Source of the DNA: Branchiostoma floridae
Taxonomy: Eukaryota > Chordata > Leptocardii > Amphioxiformes > Branchiostomatidae
DNA length: 25,314 nt
Assembly (NCBI RefSeq): GCF_000003815.2
Contig: NC_049988.1
Span: 17,296,088-17,321,401, forward strand
Direction: 5' to 3'
Both the position numbers and the translations under genes were made by a program. Shown piece after piece: positions 1-7,147 of the stretch. The notes beneath the pieces are model-generated. The model was given only the letters and a program-made list of their open reading frames with translations, did not search any database and was not told the origin of the DNA. Positions within the stretch are counted from its first letter, which is position 1. Each line of letters starts with the position of its first letter.

Positions 1-110
1 GGGTACTTTTATTCCAGGGGGTACTTTTATTAGATTTTGAAGATTTGTCCGGGGGGTACTTTTATTCCAGGGGGTACTTCTATTTGAGAGGTGAGAGTAC
101 TAGAAACAGT
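1..110. repeat. Short interspersed GGGGGTACTTTTATT repeats
   Basis: The motif GGGTACTTYTATT occurs four times in the first 95 bases (near 1, 19, 52 and 73), some copies followed by CCAGGGG. It is the visible end of a short tandem or low-complexity repeat that probably continues upstream. No coding potential is seen. Confidence 0.6.
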
Positions 111-170
111 TAAGTTTGCTGCTAGTAATTACATTTACTTCACCAGAAGGGGAATTAAGCCTTTTTTTGG

Positions 171-680
171 ATTGTCTGTGCGTGTCTGTCTATGTGTGTT
201 TGTGTCTGTCTGTGTGTCTGTGTGTGTCTATGTCTGTCTGTGTGTGTGTGGATAACCAAGAAGAGAAGAAGAAGATGCATCATTGCCTTACATGCTCAGT
301 ACTGCTGTTTGTATCTGTTGAGCTGAAAGGGTTGCAAATTAATGTGGATTATAAAGGGTCTGCCATCTCAATGAGCCAATGCTGAATTATCCCATATACA
401 TACAACCAGGCTGCCTGCTGTAAAGACAACACCCACTGCTGTTCATCTGTGTGTGTGTGTGTGTGTGTATGGATCTGTGTGTATGTCTGTCCACCTCTAT
501 GTGTGTCTGTCTGTCTGTGTACTTATTTCTGCAGTTCTCAATATAACAAAACATTGTCATGCATGCTTAGTGCTACTGTTTAAATCTATTGGAATGGAAG
601 GCTTTGCAGAGCAGTATGGGTAGGGGGATGAAGTCTGCCATCTCAATGAACCAACCCTTAATTATCCCTTAATAAACCAG
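171..680 (+). repeat. 271-bp tandem duplication with TG microsatellites
   Basis: Sequence 281-409 is repeated at 552-680 with a constant offset of 271 bp; shared landmarks are the start CATTG, the block TCTGCCATCTCAATGA and the closing acceptor-like CCAG. Each copy is preceded by a TG/TCTG-rich microsatellite (171-250 and 449-520). The first copy ends at a granulin half-exon relic at 410; at the same point the second copy has only CTGCTGCCGCG and no granulin code. This is noncoding sequence upstream of the first good exon. Confidence 0.75.
410..470 (+). pseudogene. Truncated granulin half-exon running into (TG)n
   Basis: After the acceptor-like CAACCAG, the frame reads AACCKDNTHCCSS and then alternating Val/Cys codons from a (TG)n tract. 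It closely resembles the start of the exon at 787 (AACCKDHTHCCPS), so it is a duplicated copy whose end was replaced by a microsatellite. The frame stays open to a TAG near 627, so use as an alternative exon cannot be excluded, but no good donor was seen. A decayed copy is more likely. Confidence 0.65.
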
Positions 681-786
681 CTGCTGCCGCGTCGTGTGCC
701 TGCGAAGCTGGTGTGTTGTGTCGAAGGGCGGTTATACCGGCTATATAGATATAGATACAGATCCCGTATACATTATATATGTCCAG

Positions 787-1023
787 GCTGCCTGCTGTAA
801 GGACCACACCCACTGCTGCCCCTCTGGCTTCAAATGTGACGAGTCAGCGGGAAAGTGTCGCCAAGGCAACAGGACACTCCCCTTCCTGGAGAAGTTTGCG
901 GCCAGACCCAGGACAGCTGCGAACCAAGAACAGGTGTGCCCTGGCGGGACGTCCACCTGTCCCACCACCAGCACCTGCTGTATGCTGAAGAATGGAAAGT
1001 ATGGCTGCTGTCCCATGGAAAAG
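787..1023 (+). CDS. GRN: Progranulin-like gene, exon: module C-half, linker, next module N-half
   Basis: This exon follows the acceptor TATGTCCAG and ends at AAG before GTCGGT; it is 79 codons long, phase 0 at both ends. The start AACCKDHTHCCPSGFKC supplies the last six cysteines (CC, CC, C, C) of one granulin module. A linker containing LPFLEKF follows, then VCPGGTSTC and CCMLKNGKYGCCPMEK supply the first six cysteines (C, C, CC, CC) of the next. The upstream N-half partner is not found in the window, so at least one 5' exon is missing. The donor GTCGGT is weaker than most in this gene. Confidence 0.87.
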
Positions 1024-1531
1024 GTCGGTGACTGTTAGAGATCTGCTGTGAAGATATTGTGATTTGATTTGATTTATTGGGCTGTATAACTATAAAATGA
1101 CATACAGCCAGTACTGCCCAACTAGCCAGAGGCTATTTTTTAAAGGCTAGGCCTGGTAACTGCACAATATACAATGAACAATATAAACAGTACTAGTTAC
1201 AGTGCACAATAAATGTGTTACTTAAAGATACATGTCTGTGTGGCGCAACGGCTAGAGCGTTTGAATCAGAATCAGTAGGTCCTGAGTGCGATACTCGCCA
1301 TGCCCCTGCCCTAATGACAGTGGAGTGACGCCCACCGAGCCTCACGGCTAATGTGTCTAAAAGTACCAAAAACACCTACGGATTTGGTGCTGCCAGTGTG
1401 TCAACATCTGCACACTTGCCACTAAGACCCGTGAATTTTTTTAAAGATACATGAAGCTTTTCAAAATTTCATGTACTAGGTACTACTATCTGTACATGTT
1501 TTTATCATGTGGCCTTGGTTTGTTGCTCCAG
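1024..1531 (+). other. Intron with SINE insertion
   Basis: This intron lies between the 787 and 1532 exons, donor GTCGGT and acceptor TTGCTCCAG. It holds an AT-rich stretch with TGATTTGATTTGATT near 1061 and a SINE insertion at 1235-1440, listed separately. No exon-like block with granulin cysteines is present in it. Confidence 0.75.
1235..1440 (+). mobile_element. tRNA-derived SINE with 13-bp target-site duplication
   Basis: The element is about 206 bp and is flanked by the perfect direct repeat TTAAAGATACATG at 1222-1234 and 1441-1453, a target-site duplication of the kind left by LINE-mediated insertion. Its head is tRNA-like: TGGCGCAACGGCTAGAGCG (1241-1259) resembles a box A region, and GAGTGCGATACTC (about 1284-1296) resembles a T-arm and box B. 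The body after about 1300 is not tRNA-like, and the end is T-rich. It lies in an intron and carries no open frame of interest. Confidence 0.8.
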
Positions 1532-1650
1532 GCTGTGTGCTGTGAAGACAAGGTCCACTGCTGTCCCAGCGGCTTCACCTGTGCAGCTACCAAGTGTAAG
1601 AAAGGAGAATACAGCATTCCTTTGTTCCGCAAAACAGAAGCTAAGATCAG
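1532..1650 (+). CDS. GRN: Progranulin-like gene, exon: module C-half
   Basis: The acceptor is GTTGCTCCAG and the donor CAG|GTATGG. The 119-bp exon starts in phase 0 and ends in phase 2, so it must join the exon at 2249, which begins with the single base completing an Arg codon. It reads AVCCEDKVHCCPSGFTCAA, then TKC and KKGEYSIPLFRK. The last cysteine pair is separated by only four residues (CAATKC) instead of about six, a small loop deletion. It completes the module begun in the 787 exon. Confidence 0.88.
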
Positions 1651-1681
1651 GTATGGAAAAATATACTCTATAGTATTTATC

Positions 1682-1770
1682 TATTAATTGATTGATTTAT
1701 TGATTTGGTGACTGACTTTTTATTAATTGGTTGGTTGGTTGATTGATTGATTGATTGATTGATTGATAAT
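1682..1770. repeat. (TTGG)n(TTGA)n microsatellite
   Basis: Within the intron, TTGATTTATTGATT grades into four TTGG units and then about seven TTGA units up to about 1770. It is a simple repeat with no associated gene. Confidence 0.85.
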
Positions 1771-1873
1771 TGATATATCACAACACAATGATTTTTATCA
1801 AACATATACAGTAACTAAACAAAGATATTTAAAAGCTTCAGTAGTCGTCAGTTTGATACTAATGTTGTTTGGA

Positions 1874-2248
1874 TTTTACATACACATATATCAAAATGTG
1901 TTGAATCACAAATATCTGGCTGAAGTATGCCATGAATGAAAAAAATAGGTACCATATTACTGGCTACATTATGCGTTATACTTGTACAGTACCGTAAGCA
2001 ATAAAGTTCCTACTGACAATGACAGGCAAACGCACCCAGCGAAAGACGCCAAAGTTGTAACGTGCCCTGACGGTCTGTCCACCTGTCGTAACATACATGT
2101 ACACATGTAAACTAAAATGTGTTAAATCACAAATATCTGGCTGACTGAAACAAATGGGCCCTGTATTACTGGCTACTTTATGATTGTGTTATACTTGTCA
2201 GTTAGTAATAAATGAAGACTGTACTATATTTTCTAACTGACATTACAG
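1874..2248 (+). repeat. Tandem duplication of intron end plus exon start (about 222 bp)
   Basis: Two copies share AATCACAAATATCTGGCTGA (near 1904 and 2124), TTACTGGCTACWTTATG and then the acceptor with exon start. Offsets are 220 to 223 bp, so the 3' end of the intron and the beginning of the 2249 exon were copied in tandem. The upstream copy contains the relic exon at 2026. Confidence 0.8.
2026..2092 (+). pseudogene. Relic copy of the 2249 exon start
   Basis: After ATGACAG the sequence repeats the 2249 exon almost base for base for about 55 bp: QTHPAKDAKVVTCPDGLSTC in frame, versus QTDPAKDAKVVTCPDGLSAC in the real exon. It then diverges before the CC pairs and meets a TAA. It keeps an acceptor and an open frame but lacks the rest of the module, so it reads as a truncated duplicate. 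Splicing into it would give an early stop. Confidence 0.75.
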
Positions 2249-2372
2249 GCAAACGGACCCAGCAAAAGACGCCAAAGTTGTGACGTGTCCCGACGGTCTG
2301 TCCGCCTGTAAGGACAACACCACCTGCTGTAAGGATGACACTGGAGAATACGGCTGCTGTCCAATTCCACAG
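2249..2372 (+). CDS. GRN: Progranulin-like gene, exon: module N-half
   Basis: The acceptor is GACATTACAG and the donor CAG|GTGGGT. The exon is 124 bp; its first base completes the Arg codon split with the 1532 exon (119 + 124 = 243 bp, 81 codons), and it ends in phase 0. The linker RQTDPAKDAKVV is followed by TCPDGLSACKDNTTCC and KDDTGEYGCCPIPQ, the first six cysteines of a module. NTT just before the first CC is a possible N-glycosylation sequon. It pairs with the exon starting at 2845 or 2983. Confidence 0.9.
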
Positions 2373-2844
2373 GTGGGTGCCTTCTTACCTGCTTAAGGTT
2401 TAATTGTTTTTGCCTTATAAAAATACTCATTTTCTAATAGCTAAAAGCCATTAGCAAATATTAAAATGTACAAATGTACGTTTATAGCCTTGTTATCTTG
2501 ATGAGCACGTTTTTTTTTTATTCAAGGCTGAATTGTGTTTCTGTCATTATTGAAGAATTTCAGAAGAACCCAAGTTTAATTTATCAAGTTATTCAAGTAC
2601 AAGTACAGGTCCTGACCTGCACCTATATGTTTTGTTTGTAAACCTCTGTACCTGTACCTGATGTTACGTTTTGATACTCAGGCCTATTCATGGTTCTCCC
2701 GTCATTCACAACGGATGAGCGTCTCTCGCGCCTCGTCTCCTAGGTGTATCTAGTCTAGTTTGTTTGGCTTTCCTTGCCGCTCTTTTCTTCTTCAAGTAGG
2801 CCTAGTTGTGTATCATAAATAGCTGATCGTATATATTACTTCAG
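2373..2844 (+). other. Intron, no recognised content
   Basis: The donor is GTGGGT and the acceptor ATTACTTCAG. The interior is AT-rich, with a T9 run near 2511. No repeat element, RNA gene or granulin-like frame was recognised. Confidence 0.6.
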
Positions 2845-3234
2845 GCGAAGTGCTGTGATGATCAGATCCACTGCTGTCCTGCTGGCTTCACCTGTCAGAC
2901 AGAGAAGGGGAAGTGTTCCAAGGGAGGCGTGGTTGTCCCTCTCCTGACTAAAACTAAATTAGCTTATCATATTTTACTTCAGGCGGAGTGCTGTAATGAT
3001 CAGATCCACTGCTGTCCTGCTGGCTTCACCTGTCAGACCGAAAAGGGGAAATGCTCCAAGGGAGGTGTGGTCGTCCCGCTCCTGACTAAAACACGGCCTG
3101 ACATGCTGTCAGACTTTGACTTTGATTTAGAGGAGGTTGATTCCGTCCATTGCGATGATGGGAGTGCCTGTCCAAATCATCACACCTGTTGCAAGACTCA
3201 GACTGGAAAATATGGATGTTGTCCGTTGCCAAAG
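2845..3234 (+). CDS. GRN: Progranulin-like gene, exon with in-frame 138-bp internal duplication
   Basis: Two acceptors are possible. Acceptor 2844 gives a 390-bp exon (130 codons); acceptor 2982 gives a 252-bp exon (84 codons); both are phase 0 to AAG|GTAATA. The 138-bp unit is copied twice. The first copy reads AKCCDDQIHCCPAGFTC...VVVPLLTKTK and continues without a stop through former intron sequence, read as LAYHILLQ, into the second copy, AECCNDQIHCCPAGFTC. After the second copy come an acidic linker (DFDFDLEEVD) and VHCDDGSACPNHHTCC...GCCPLPK, the next N-half. The short version makes a normal module; the long one adds an unpaired C-half. I favour 2983 as the functional start. Confidence 0.85.
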
Positions 3235-3710
3235 GTAATATAATTATTAATAGATAAACTGTGACTCATTGAAAGATAATCCAAGAAATTTCTTAAAGGT
3301 ACAAAGCTTGATAAAAGATTACCATGGGAGCTTATAAAATTCAAAAATTTCTCACATTCAAGATGCAACGACAAAAATTAAAGGCAAAAACGTGAAATAG
3401 GGAACAGTAAAGAGAGAATGGTAATTACTGTTATGCTCAAAACATAAATGTTCAAAACAAACCTGGTCTAAGTATGGTTTTCTTATATGCTTTGATGATA
3501 CAAAGTTTCTATCAAACTTTTAAAGCATGTTAGAAGTTCAAAAGATATTAGTTTTTTTAGCACCTGGCCAAACCAATAAAGAATGATTGAAAATGAATAC
3601 ATGACTCTTTGCAATAGGAAATTTTCATTCAACGAAATTGATTTTTGTAAAACAATTGTCAAGATATACAATGTACAAAAACTTATCAAGGTGTCCCTTC
3701 TGTTCACCAG
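3235..3710 (+). other. Intron, no recognised content
   Basis: This AT-rich intron has donor GTAATA and acceptor CTGTTCACCAG. No repeat family, hairpin or granulin-like frame was recognised. Confidence 0.6.
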
Positions 3711-3854
3711 GCTGTGTGCTGTCAGGATGAGGTTCACTGCTGTCCTGACGGCTACACCTGTGACACTGCCAAGAGCAGGTGTATCAAGGGCGACATGACC
3801 CTCCCCTGGCTTGAGAAACGACCTTCAAAGTCCTCAAGGAAGGTCACCAAAGAG
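3711..3854 (+). CDS. GRN: Progranulin-like gene, exon: module C-half, probable GC donor
   Basis: The exon begins after TTCACCAG and reads AVCCQDEVHCCPDGYTC, DTAKSRC, IKGDMTLPWLEK and a basic linker (RPSKSSRKVTKE). No GT lies at the expected end. The best-looking site is AAAGAG|GCAAGT, matching the consensus of the known minority GC-AG intron class, and it gives 144 bp (48 codons), phase 0, matching the phase-0 start at 5473. A weaker GT option, AAG|GTCACC at 3842, gives 132 bp, also phase 0. It completes the module begun in the previous exon. Confidence 0.82.
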
Positions 3855-3934
3855 GCAAGTCTTTCAGGGTTGCCTTTATTTGTTAGTCACATGTCATAGC
3901 AAAAACTGGAAAGATTTCTGGGTAACCATCCAAA

Positions 3935-4350
3935 CTGGGTACCATCCGGATAGTAGTTCGCTCCTACGTTCGCTTCTGCTATCCGTCTGGAGATGTGCGC
4001 ATTCAAACCGTTTGGTGCTAACGTCAGTTAATGAGCGAATCTAGGAATAGGTTCTAGAGCGCTTCTTCAATGACAACAGGCCTCCCACGAGCGGGCAGAG
4101 GGCTTGTCTGGTGTTGGAACGTCTGTTCGAACGAGCATTTGAATCCATTCCATATTTCGCTCATGTGTAGGGACCAATCAGCGCCTGCTTCCAAAATTTG
4201 GACGATTCCAGACCTTAAGATGGTCGGCGTTCCCAGACGGAAGCACAGAGAAGCGACTGTATATAGTGTATACTGAATGTCAGAGCTAGAAGCGACTGTA
4301 TATAGTATATAATGAACGCCGGAGCAAACTACTTTCCGGATGGTACCCAG
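3935..4350. mobile_element. 416-bp MITE with 30-bp terminal inverted repeats
   Basis: CTGGGTACCATCCGGATAGT... at 3935-3964 is inverted at 4321-4350 (GGAGCAAACT...GGTACCCAG) with about two mismatches. The interior has no transposase frame, but has a 39-bp tandem duplication (4249-4287 and 4288-4326) containing AAGCGACTGTATATAGT. I could not identify a target-site duplication; a second partial CTGGGTAACCATCC at 3919-3932 may blur the left edge. The superfamily is not assigned. Confidence 0.8.
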
Positions 4351-4546
4351 GCTATATCTTTTATGTTTTGAAGACAATTCCTGGTTACTGTAGCCAAATC
4401 TAATGCCTAGAAGTCGCACCAACATTAAACAGTTGTTCAGTCTTACATCATGAACTTAGCATGGATTGTATTCAATACAATTCAATCTCTACAACTGGAT
4501 AAAAAAACAAAAGATTTACGTCCGGACATTTCAAGTGACATCAATC

Positions 4547-4885
4547 CAGGGCTTTAGCCAGCTCGAAATTTTTTCCGTCAGCCAATTACAATCGTCGCGA
4601 AAACCGCGAAAATCAATTAGAAGGACTGAACTGAGACCTTGAAAAACGGGTTTTAATGAGATTATCGTATGCGAAAGGGCGCCGACACACATTGTCAACA
4701 ATCATAACAATAGCAAAACAAACAGTGTGTGGCTTTTACGGCCGTGGACGGCGTCCCCAAGCCGCTTGTAGCTTCCACCAAGGATTTTTGTCCGTCAAGG
4801 TTGACGGATTGGTTTTAAAATGTTTCCGTCAGACGCAGCAAATTTCCGTCAATTGACGGAAAAACGGACGCTGGCTAAACCCCTG
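4547..4885. mobile_element. hAT-like MITE with 8-bp target-site duplication
   Basis: The 339-bp element begins CAGGGCTTTAGCCAGC and ends with the inverted GCTGGCTAAACCCCTG. It is flanked by perfect CATCAATC copies at 4539-4546 and 4886-4893. An 8-bp duplication and termini starting CAGGG are characteristic of the hAT superfamily. The interior has several TTTCCGTCA or TTGACGG motifs near the ends, typical of subterminal transposase-binding repeats, and no transposase frame, so it is non-autonomous. Confidence 0.88.
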
Positions 4886-5016
4886 CATCAATCACTCTTC
4901 TTCAGCAATACTAGAATCAACTGGCAGAACAATTAAAAAGAAATAATACAAGTAGATCAAAATGTAAAGTAGTTACATATTGTTTGTGCAAACTTTATTC
5001 CTTTGTTACACCCCAG

Positions 5017-5046
5017 GACGTTGGAACCAAGCCCCCTCCCGGTGCA
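5017..5046 (+). pseudogene. Relic copy of the 5473 exon start
   Basis: TTTGTTACACCCCAG and the first 30 bases of the 5473 exon are repeated here, 456 bp upstream, reading DVGTKPPPGA versus DPGTRPPPGA. After that the sequence turns into unrelated DNA leading to a SINE-like repeat. The frame remains open for some 35 more codons, but has no granulin pattern. It is a truncated duplicate with an intact-looking acceptor. Confidence 0.75.
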
Positions 5047-5084
5047 CTGATTTTTGTTTATAAAATTATACCTCAAGTTTGTAA

Positions 5085-5276
5085 CCTGTGCAATAGCACA
5101 ATGGTAGAGTGCTCGCTTTGTATCCACTGTGGCCAGGTCATACCAGTAGACTAGTCCCTTGCTTGCTATATTGTCTTGCACAATTGTGTGATCCAAGGGC
5201 TAAAGAAATGGAGATGGGCACCACCCCTATTCATCTGTTACAGATGCCTTAGTAACTTAAACTTAACTTGAACTTA
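5085..5276 (+). mobile_element. tRNA-derived SINE-like repeat
   Basis: TAGCACAATGGTAGAGTGCTCGC (5094-5116) looks like a tRNA D-arm with a box A, and GGCCAGGTCATACCAG follows at the distance expected of a degraded box B. A non-tRNA body and an AACTTAAACTTAACTTGAACTTAA tail (about 5252-5275) complete the picture. No flanking duplication was identified, so the ends are approximate. Confidence 0.6.
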
Positions 5277-5311
5277 AGCATAAAAGTTGATCTGTGTTCA
5301 TAAGTGACATC

Positions 5312-5448
5312 ATGGATAAACTAAACTTAAACTAGTCAACACTAAAAATAAGTTGGGACTCACCCCAAATCATTCCTTGAACAATGAAAATTTGGGGTAA
5401 GTCCCAACTTATTTGTAGTGTTGATTAGTTAAAGTTTAGTTTATCCAT
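5312..5448. repeat. 137-bp foldback with 58-bp arms
   Basis: The arm starting ATGGATAAACTAAACTT (5312) is inverted at the end (AAGTTTAGTTTATCCAT, to 5448). The arms pair over about 58 bp with about five mismatches and enclose a loop of about 20 nt (CATTCCTTGAACAATGAAAA). It could be a palindromic MITE; if transcribed within the intron it would form a long RNA hairpin. Target-site duplication not seen. Confidence 0.85.
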
Positions 5449-5472
5449 AACTTTATCTTTGTTACACCCCAG

Positions 5473-5595
5473 GACCCTGGAACCAGGCCCCCTCCCGGTG
5501 CAGTGGTCTGTCCCGACCACGTGTCGATGTGCCCCGACAACAACACCTGCTGTCTGCTGCAGGATGGGAGCTACGGCTGCTGCCCCCAGCCACAT
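5473..5595 (+). CDS. GRN: Progranulin-like gene, exon: module N-half
   Basis: The acceptor is TTACACCCCAG and the donor CAT|GTAAGG; the exon is 123 bp (41 codons), phase 0 at both ends. A proline-rich linker (DPGTRPPPGAV) precedes VCPDHVSMCPDNNTCCLLQD and GSYGCCPQPH, the first six cysteines of a module. NNT just before CC is a possible glycosylation sequon. This exon has no C-half of its own, unlike the combined exons. Its module is completed by the exon at 6076. Confidence 0.88.
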
Positions 5596-6075
5596 GTAAG
5601 GGTCATGAACTTTCAACTTTGAACCTTTATTTCACCTTAAACTTGGTGGCATAGTTCAGCAAAGCAGGATAAACAATATAGGGTTAATGTTTTTAATTCA
5701 GCATATGAGGTGACTATAGCTAGTTCCCAGGGTTCCAATTAATATGCACTATACTCAGAAATGGTTAGCAAAACCCTGACGAGACTCAGGCCTAGGATTT
5801 CTCAATTTTGTTATTGTTTTGGCCATCTGTACAACCAGCACACCCGAATGATGATGATGATGGTTGACTACATTTTGAATTTTTCTCCTTTTTTTTTGCC
5901 CTACTTTGCAGTATTTTGTGATCGAAAGGTAACTCAACATGTTGATAATTTCAAATACCTGGTTCTTTTAACTCTATTTTTATTCACATGTCCGTAAGAA
6001 TTTGGTGTAGAAGACTGTCACTGTACTTTTTGTTGTGTTGAATGATAAAAGATGACATTGTACAATGTATTTCAG
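5596..6075 (+). other. Intron, no recognised element
   Basis: This intron has donor GTAAGG and acceptor TGTATTTCAG. It contains a short (GAT)n tract near 5848-5860 and a T-rich stretch near 5882. Nothing else was recognised. Confidence 0.6.
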
Positions 6076-6357
6076 GCTGTTTGCTGCAGCGACCGTAAGC
6101 ACTGCTGCCCACAAGGCTACACCTGCGACACCTCACAGGGAAAGTGCCTGCAGGGCTACAGAACCATCCCGTGGATAGAGAACACGGTCGCGCCCCCCAA
6201 CAAGGTCGTGACTCCCTTCAAGGTCGCGACTCCCTTCAAGGTCGAGCCCCCAGTCAACCCCATTGACTGTGATGAGGAAGGCAAGGTCAAGTGCCCAGAT
6301 AAGAACACCTGCTGCAAGAAGACAACAGGAGAATGGGGGTGCTGTCCTCTCGAGAAG
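6076..6357 (+). CDS. GRN: Progranulin-like gene, exon: C-half, repetitive linker, N-half
   Basis: The 282-bp exon (94 codons, phase 0 at both ends) follows TATTTCAG and ends GAGAAG|GTTATT. It reads AVCCSDRKHCCPQGYTCDT...KCLQG, then IPWIEN, then a linker in which KVATPFKV-like units repeat (VAPPNKVVTPFKVATPFKVE), which looks like codon-scale slippage or duplication. VNPIDCDEEGKVKC, PDKNTCC and GEWGCCPLEK then start the next module. The frame also stays open a few codons past the donor, but the splice boundary matches the other exons. Confidence 0.9.
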
Positions 6358-6664
6358 GTTATTTTTGTTATCTTGAAAAACATTTAAGGCAATGTTTATA
6401 ATTCTAAGACTATCTGTTGTGTGTAATTTTTAAACAGTACACTTTTAAAGTCACTGATGCCATTTCTGAAAGACAGTATGTTATTACTCACTGAAGTCAT
6501 TGCTATGGGATTTGATGGGATTTTCTAACTCATGCTCCCAAAAAAAAAGCTTGCTTTCTAAAAACTAAGATCCAAGGAGTGCCACTAGGCCCAACACTTT
6601 TCTAGTCTCTTCAGTGATCACTAATAACTGATTGTATCTAAAAATGTCAAGTTTATCCCACCTG

Positions 6665-6773
6665 GCCCTATGCTGTGAGGACAAAGTCCACTGCTGCCCC
6701 CATGGTACTACAGTGTGTAACAAAATATCCAGAGAGTGTCACTTCCCAACGGTTTTCTTGTCCCTTAAATGAT
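6665..6773 (+). pseudogene. Decayed exon copy 1 of the 156-bp array
   Basis: It reads ALCCEDKVHCCPHGTTVCNK and ends at a TGA shortly after the last cysteine, but the acceptor is mutated from CCAG to CCTG, so it is not expected to be spliced in. It has one extra codon (Thr) in the final loop relative to the 6977 exon, shared with copy 2. Confidence 0.8.
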
Positions 6774-6820
6774 CACTATAGACAACTTTGTCTCTAAAAA
6801 TGTCAAATTTACCCCACCAG

Positions 6821-6928
6821 GCCCTATGCTGTGAAGACAAGGTCCACTGCTGCCCCCATGGTACTACATTGTGTAACAAAATATCCAGAGAGTGTCACTT
6901 CCCAACGGTTTTCTTGTCCCTTAAATGA
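6821..6928 (+). pseudogene. Exon copy 2 of the 156-bp array, acceptor intact, early stop
   Basis: After an intact ACCCCACCAG the frame reads ALCCEDKVHCCPHGTT-LCNK, then ISRECHFPTVFLSLK and TGA. The six C-half cysteines are all present. It could serve as an alternative terminal exon giving a truncated precursor ending about 10 residues after the last cysteine, or be a decoy. No donor was identified, so a decayed duplicate is the simplest reading. Confidence 0.7.
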
Positions 6929-6976
6929 TCACTATAGACAAGTTTGTCTCTAAAAATATCAAATTTATCCCACCAG

Positions 6977-7147
6977 GCCCTGTGCTGTGAGGACAAGGTC
7001 CACTGCTGCCCCCACGGTACTGTGTGTAACAAAACGTCCGGAGAGTGTCACTACCCTGACGGCACCACCCAGGCCTGGGTGCAGAAGACACCACCACTCC
7101 TGGATGTCAGGGATGATGTGAAAGATGTGCCGTGTCCAGATGGAAAG
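6977..7147 (+). CDS. GRN: Progranulin-like gene, exon: C-half plus start of next module
   Basis: The exon follows TCCCACCAG and runs 171 bp (57 codons, phase 0) to AAG|GTATAG. It reads ALCCEDKVHCCPHGTVC, NKTSGECHYPDGTTQAW, linker PPLLDVRDDVKDV and PCPDGK. The intron falls between the first and second cysteines of the new module, an intron position not used elsewhere here. The donor is followed by four TAGAG repeats (7150-7170). It is the last and best-preserved member of the 156-bp array and pairs with the 7912 exon. Confidence 0.87.

Larger units (their letters stand above)
3855..5472 (+). other. Large intron packed with transposable-element remnants
   Basis: The 1.6-kb intron carries, in order, a TIR element (3935-4350), a hAT-like MITE with target-site duplication (4547-4885), a relic copy of the next exon's start (5017), a tRNA-like SINE (about 5085-5276) and a long foldback (5312-5448). 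All appear separately. No host coding block other than the relic was seen. Confidence 0.75.
6500..6976 (+). repeat. 156-bp tandem array of a granulin half-exon and its flanks
   Basis: Exon starts lie at 6665, 6821 and 6977, two exact 156-bp steps. Each unit carries an intronic block (TGATCACTAWWRAC, TCTAAAAATRTCAARTTTA, an acceptor) and ALCCEDKVHCCPHGT code. An older partial copy precedes them (AAGATCCAAGGAGTGCCAC near 6568, matching AATATCCAGAGAGTGTCAC). The final unit is the functional exon; the first two are decayed. Confidence 0.88.

Noticed and set aside
1237-1310. A genuine tRNA gene
   Set aside because: The cloverleaf is degenerate, and the segment lies within a 206-bp unit with target-site duplications, so it is a SINE head.
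4957-5196. Minus-strand 79-codon frame over the SINE and exon relic
   Set aside because: It crosses two unrelated repeats and shows no conserved pattern.
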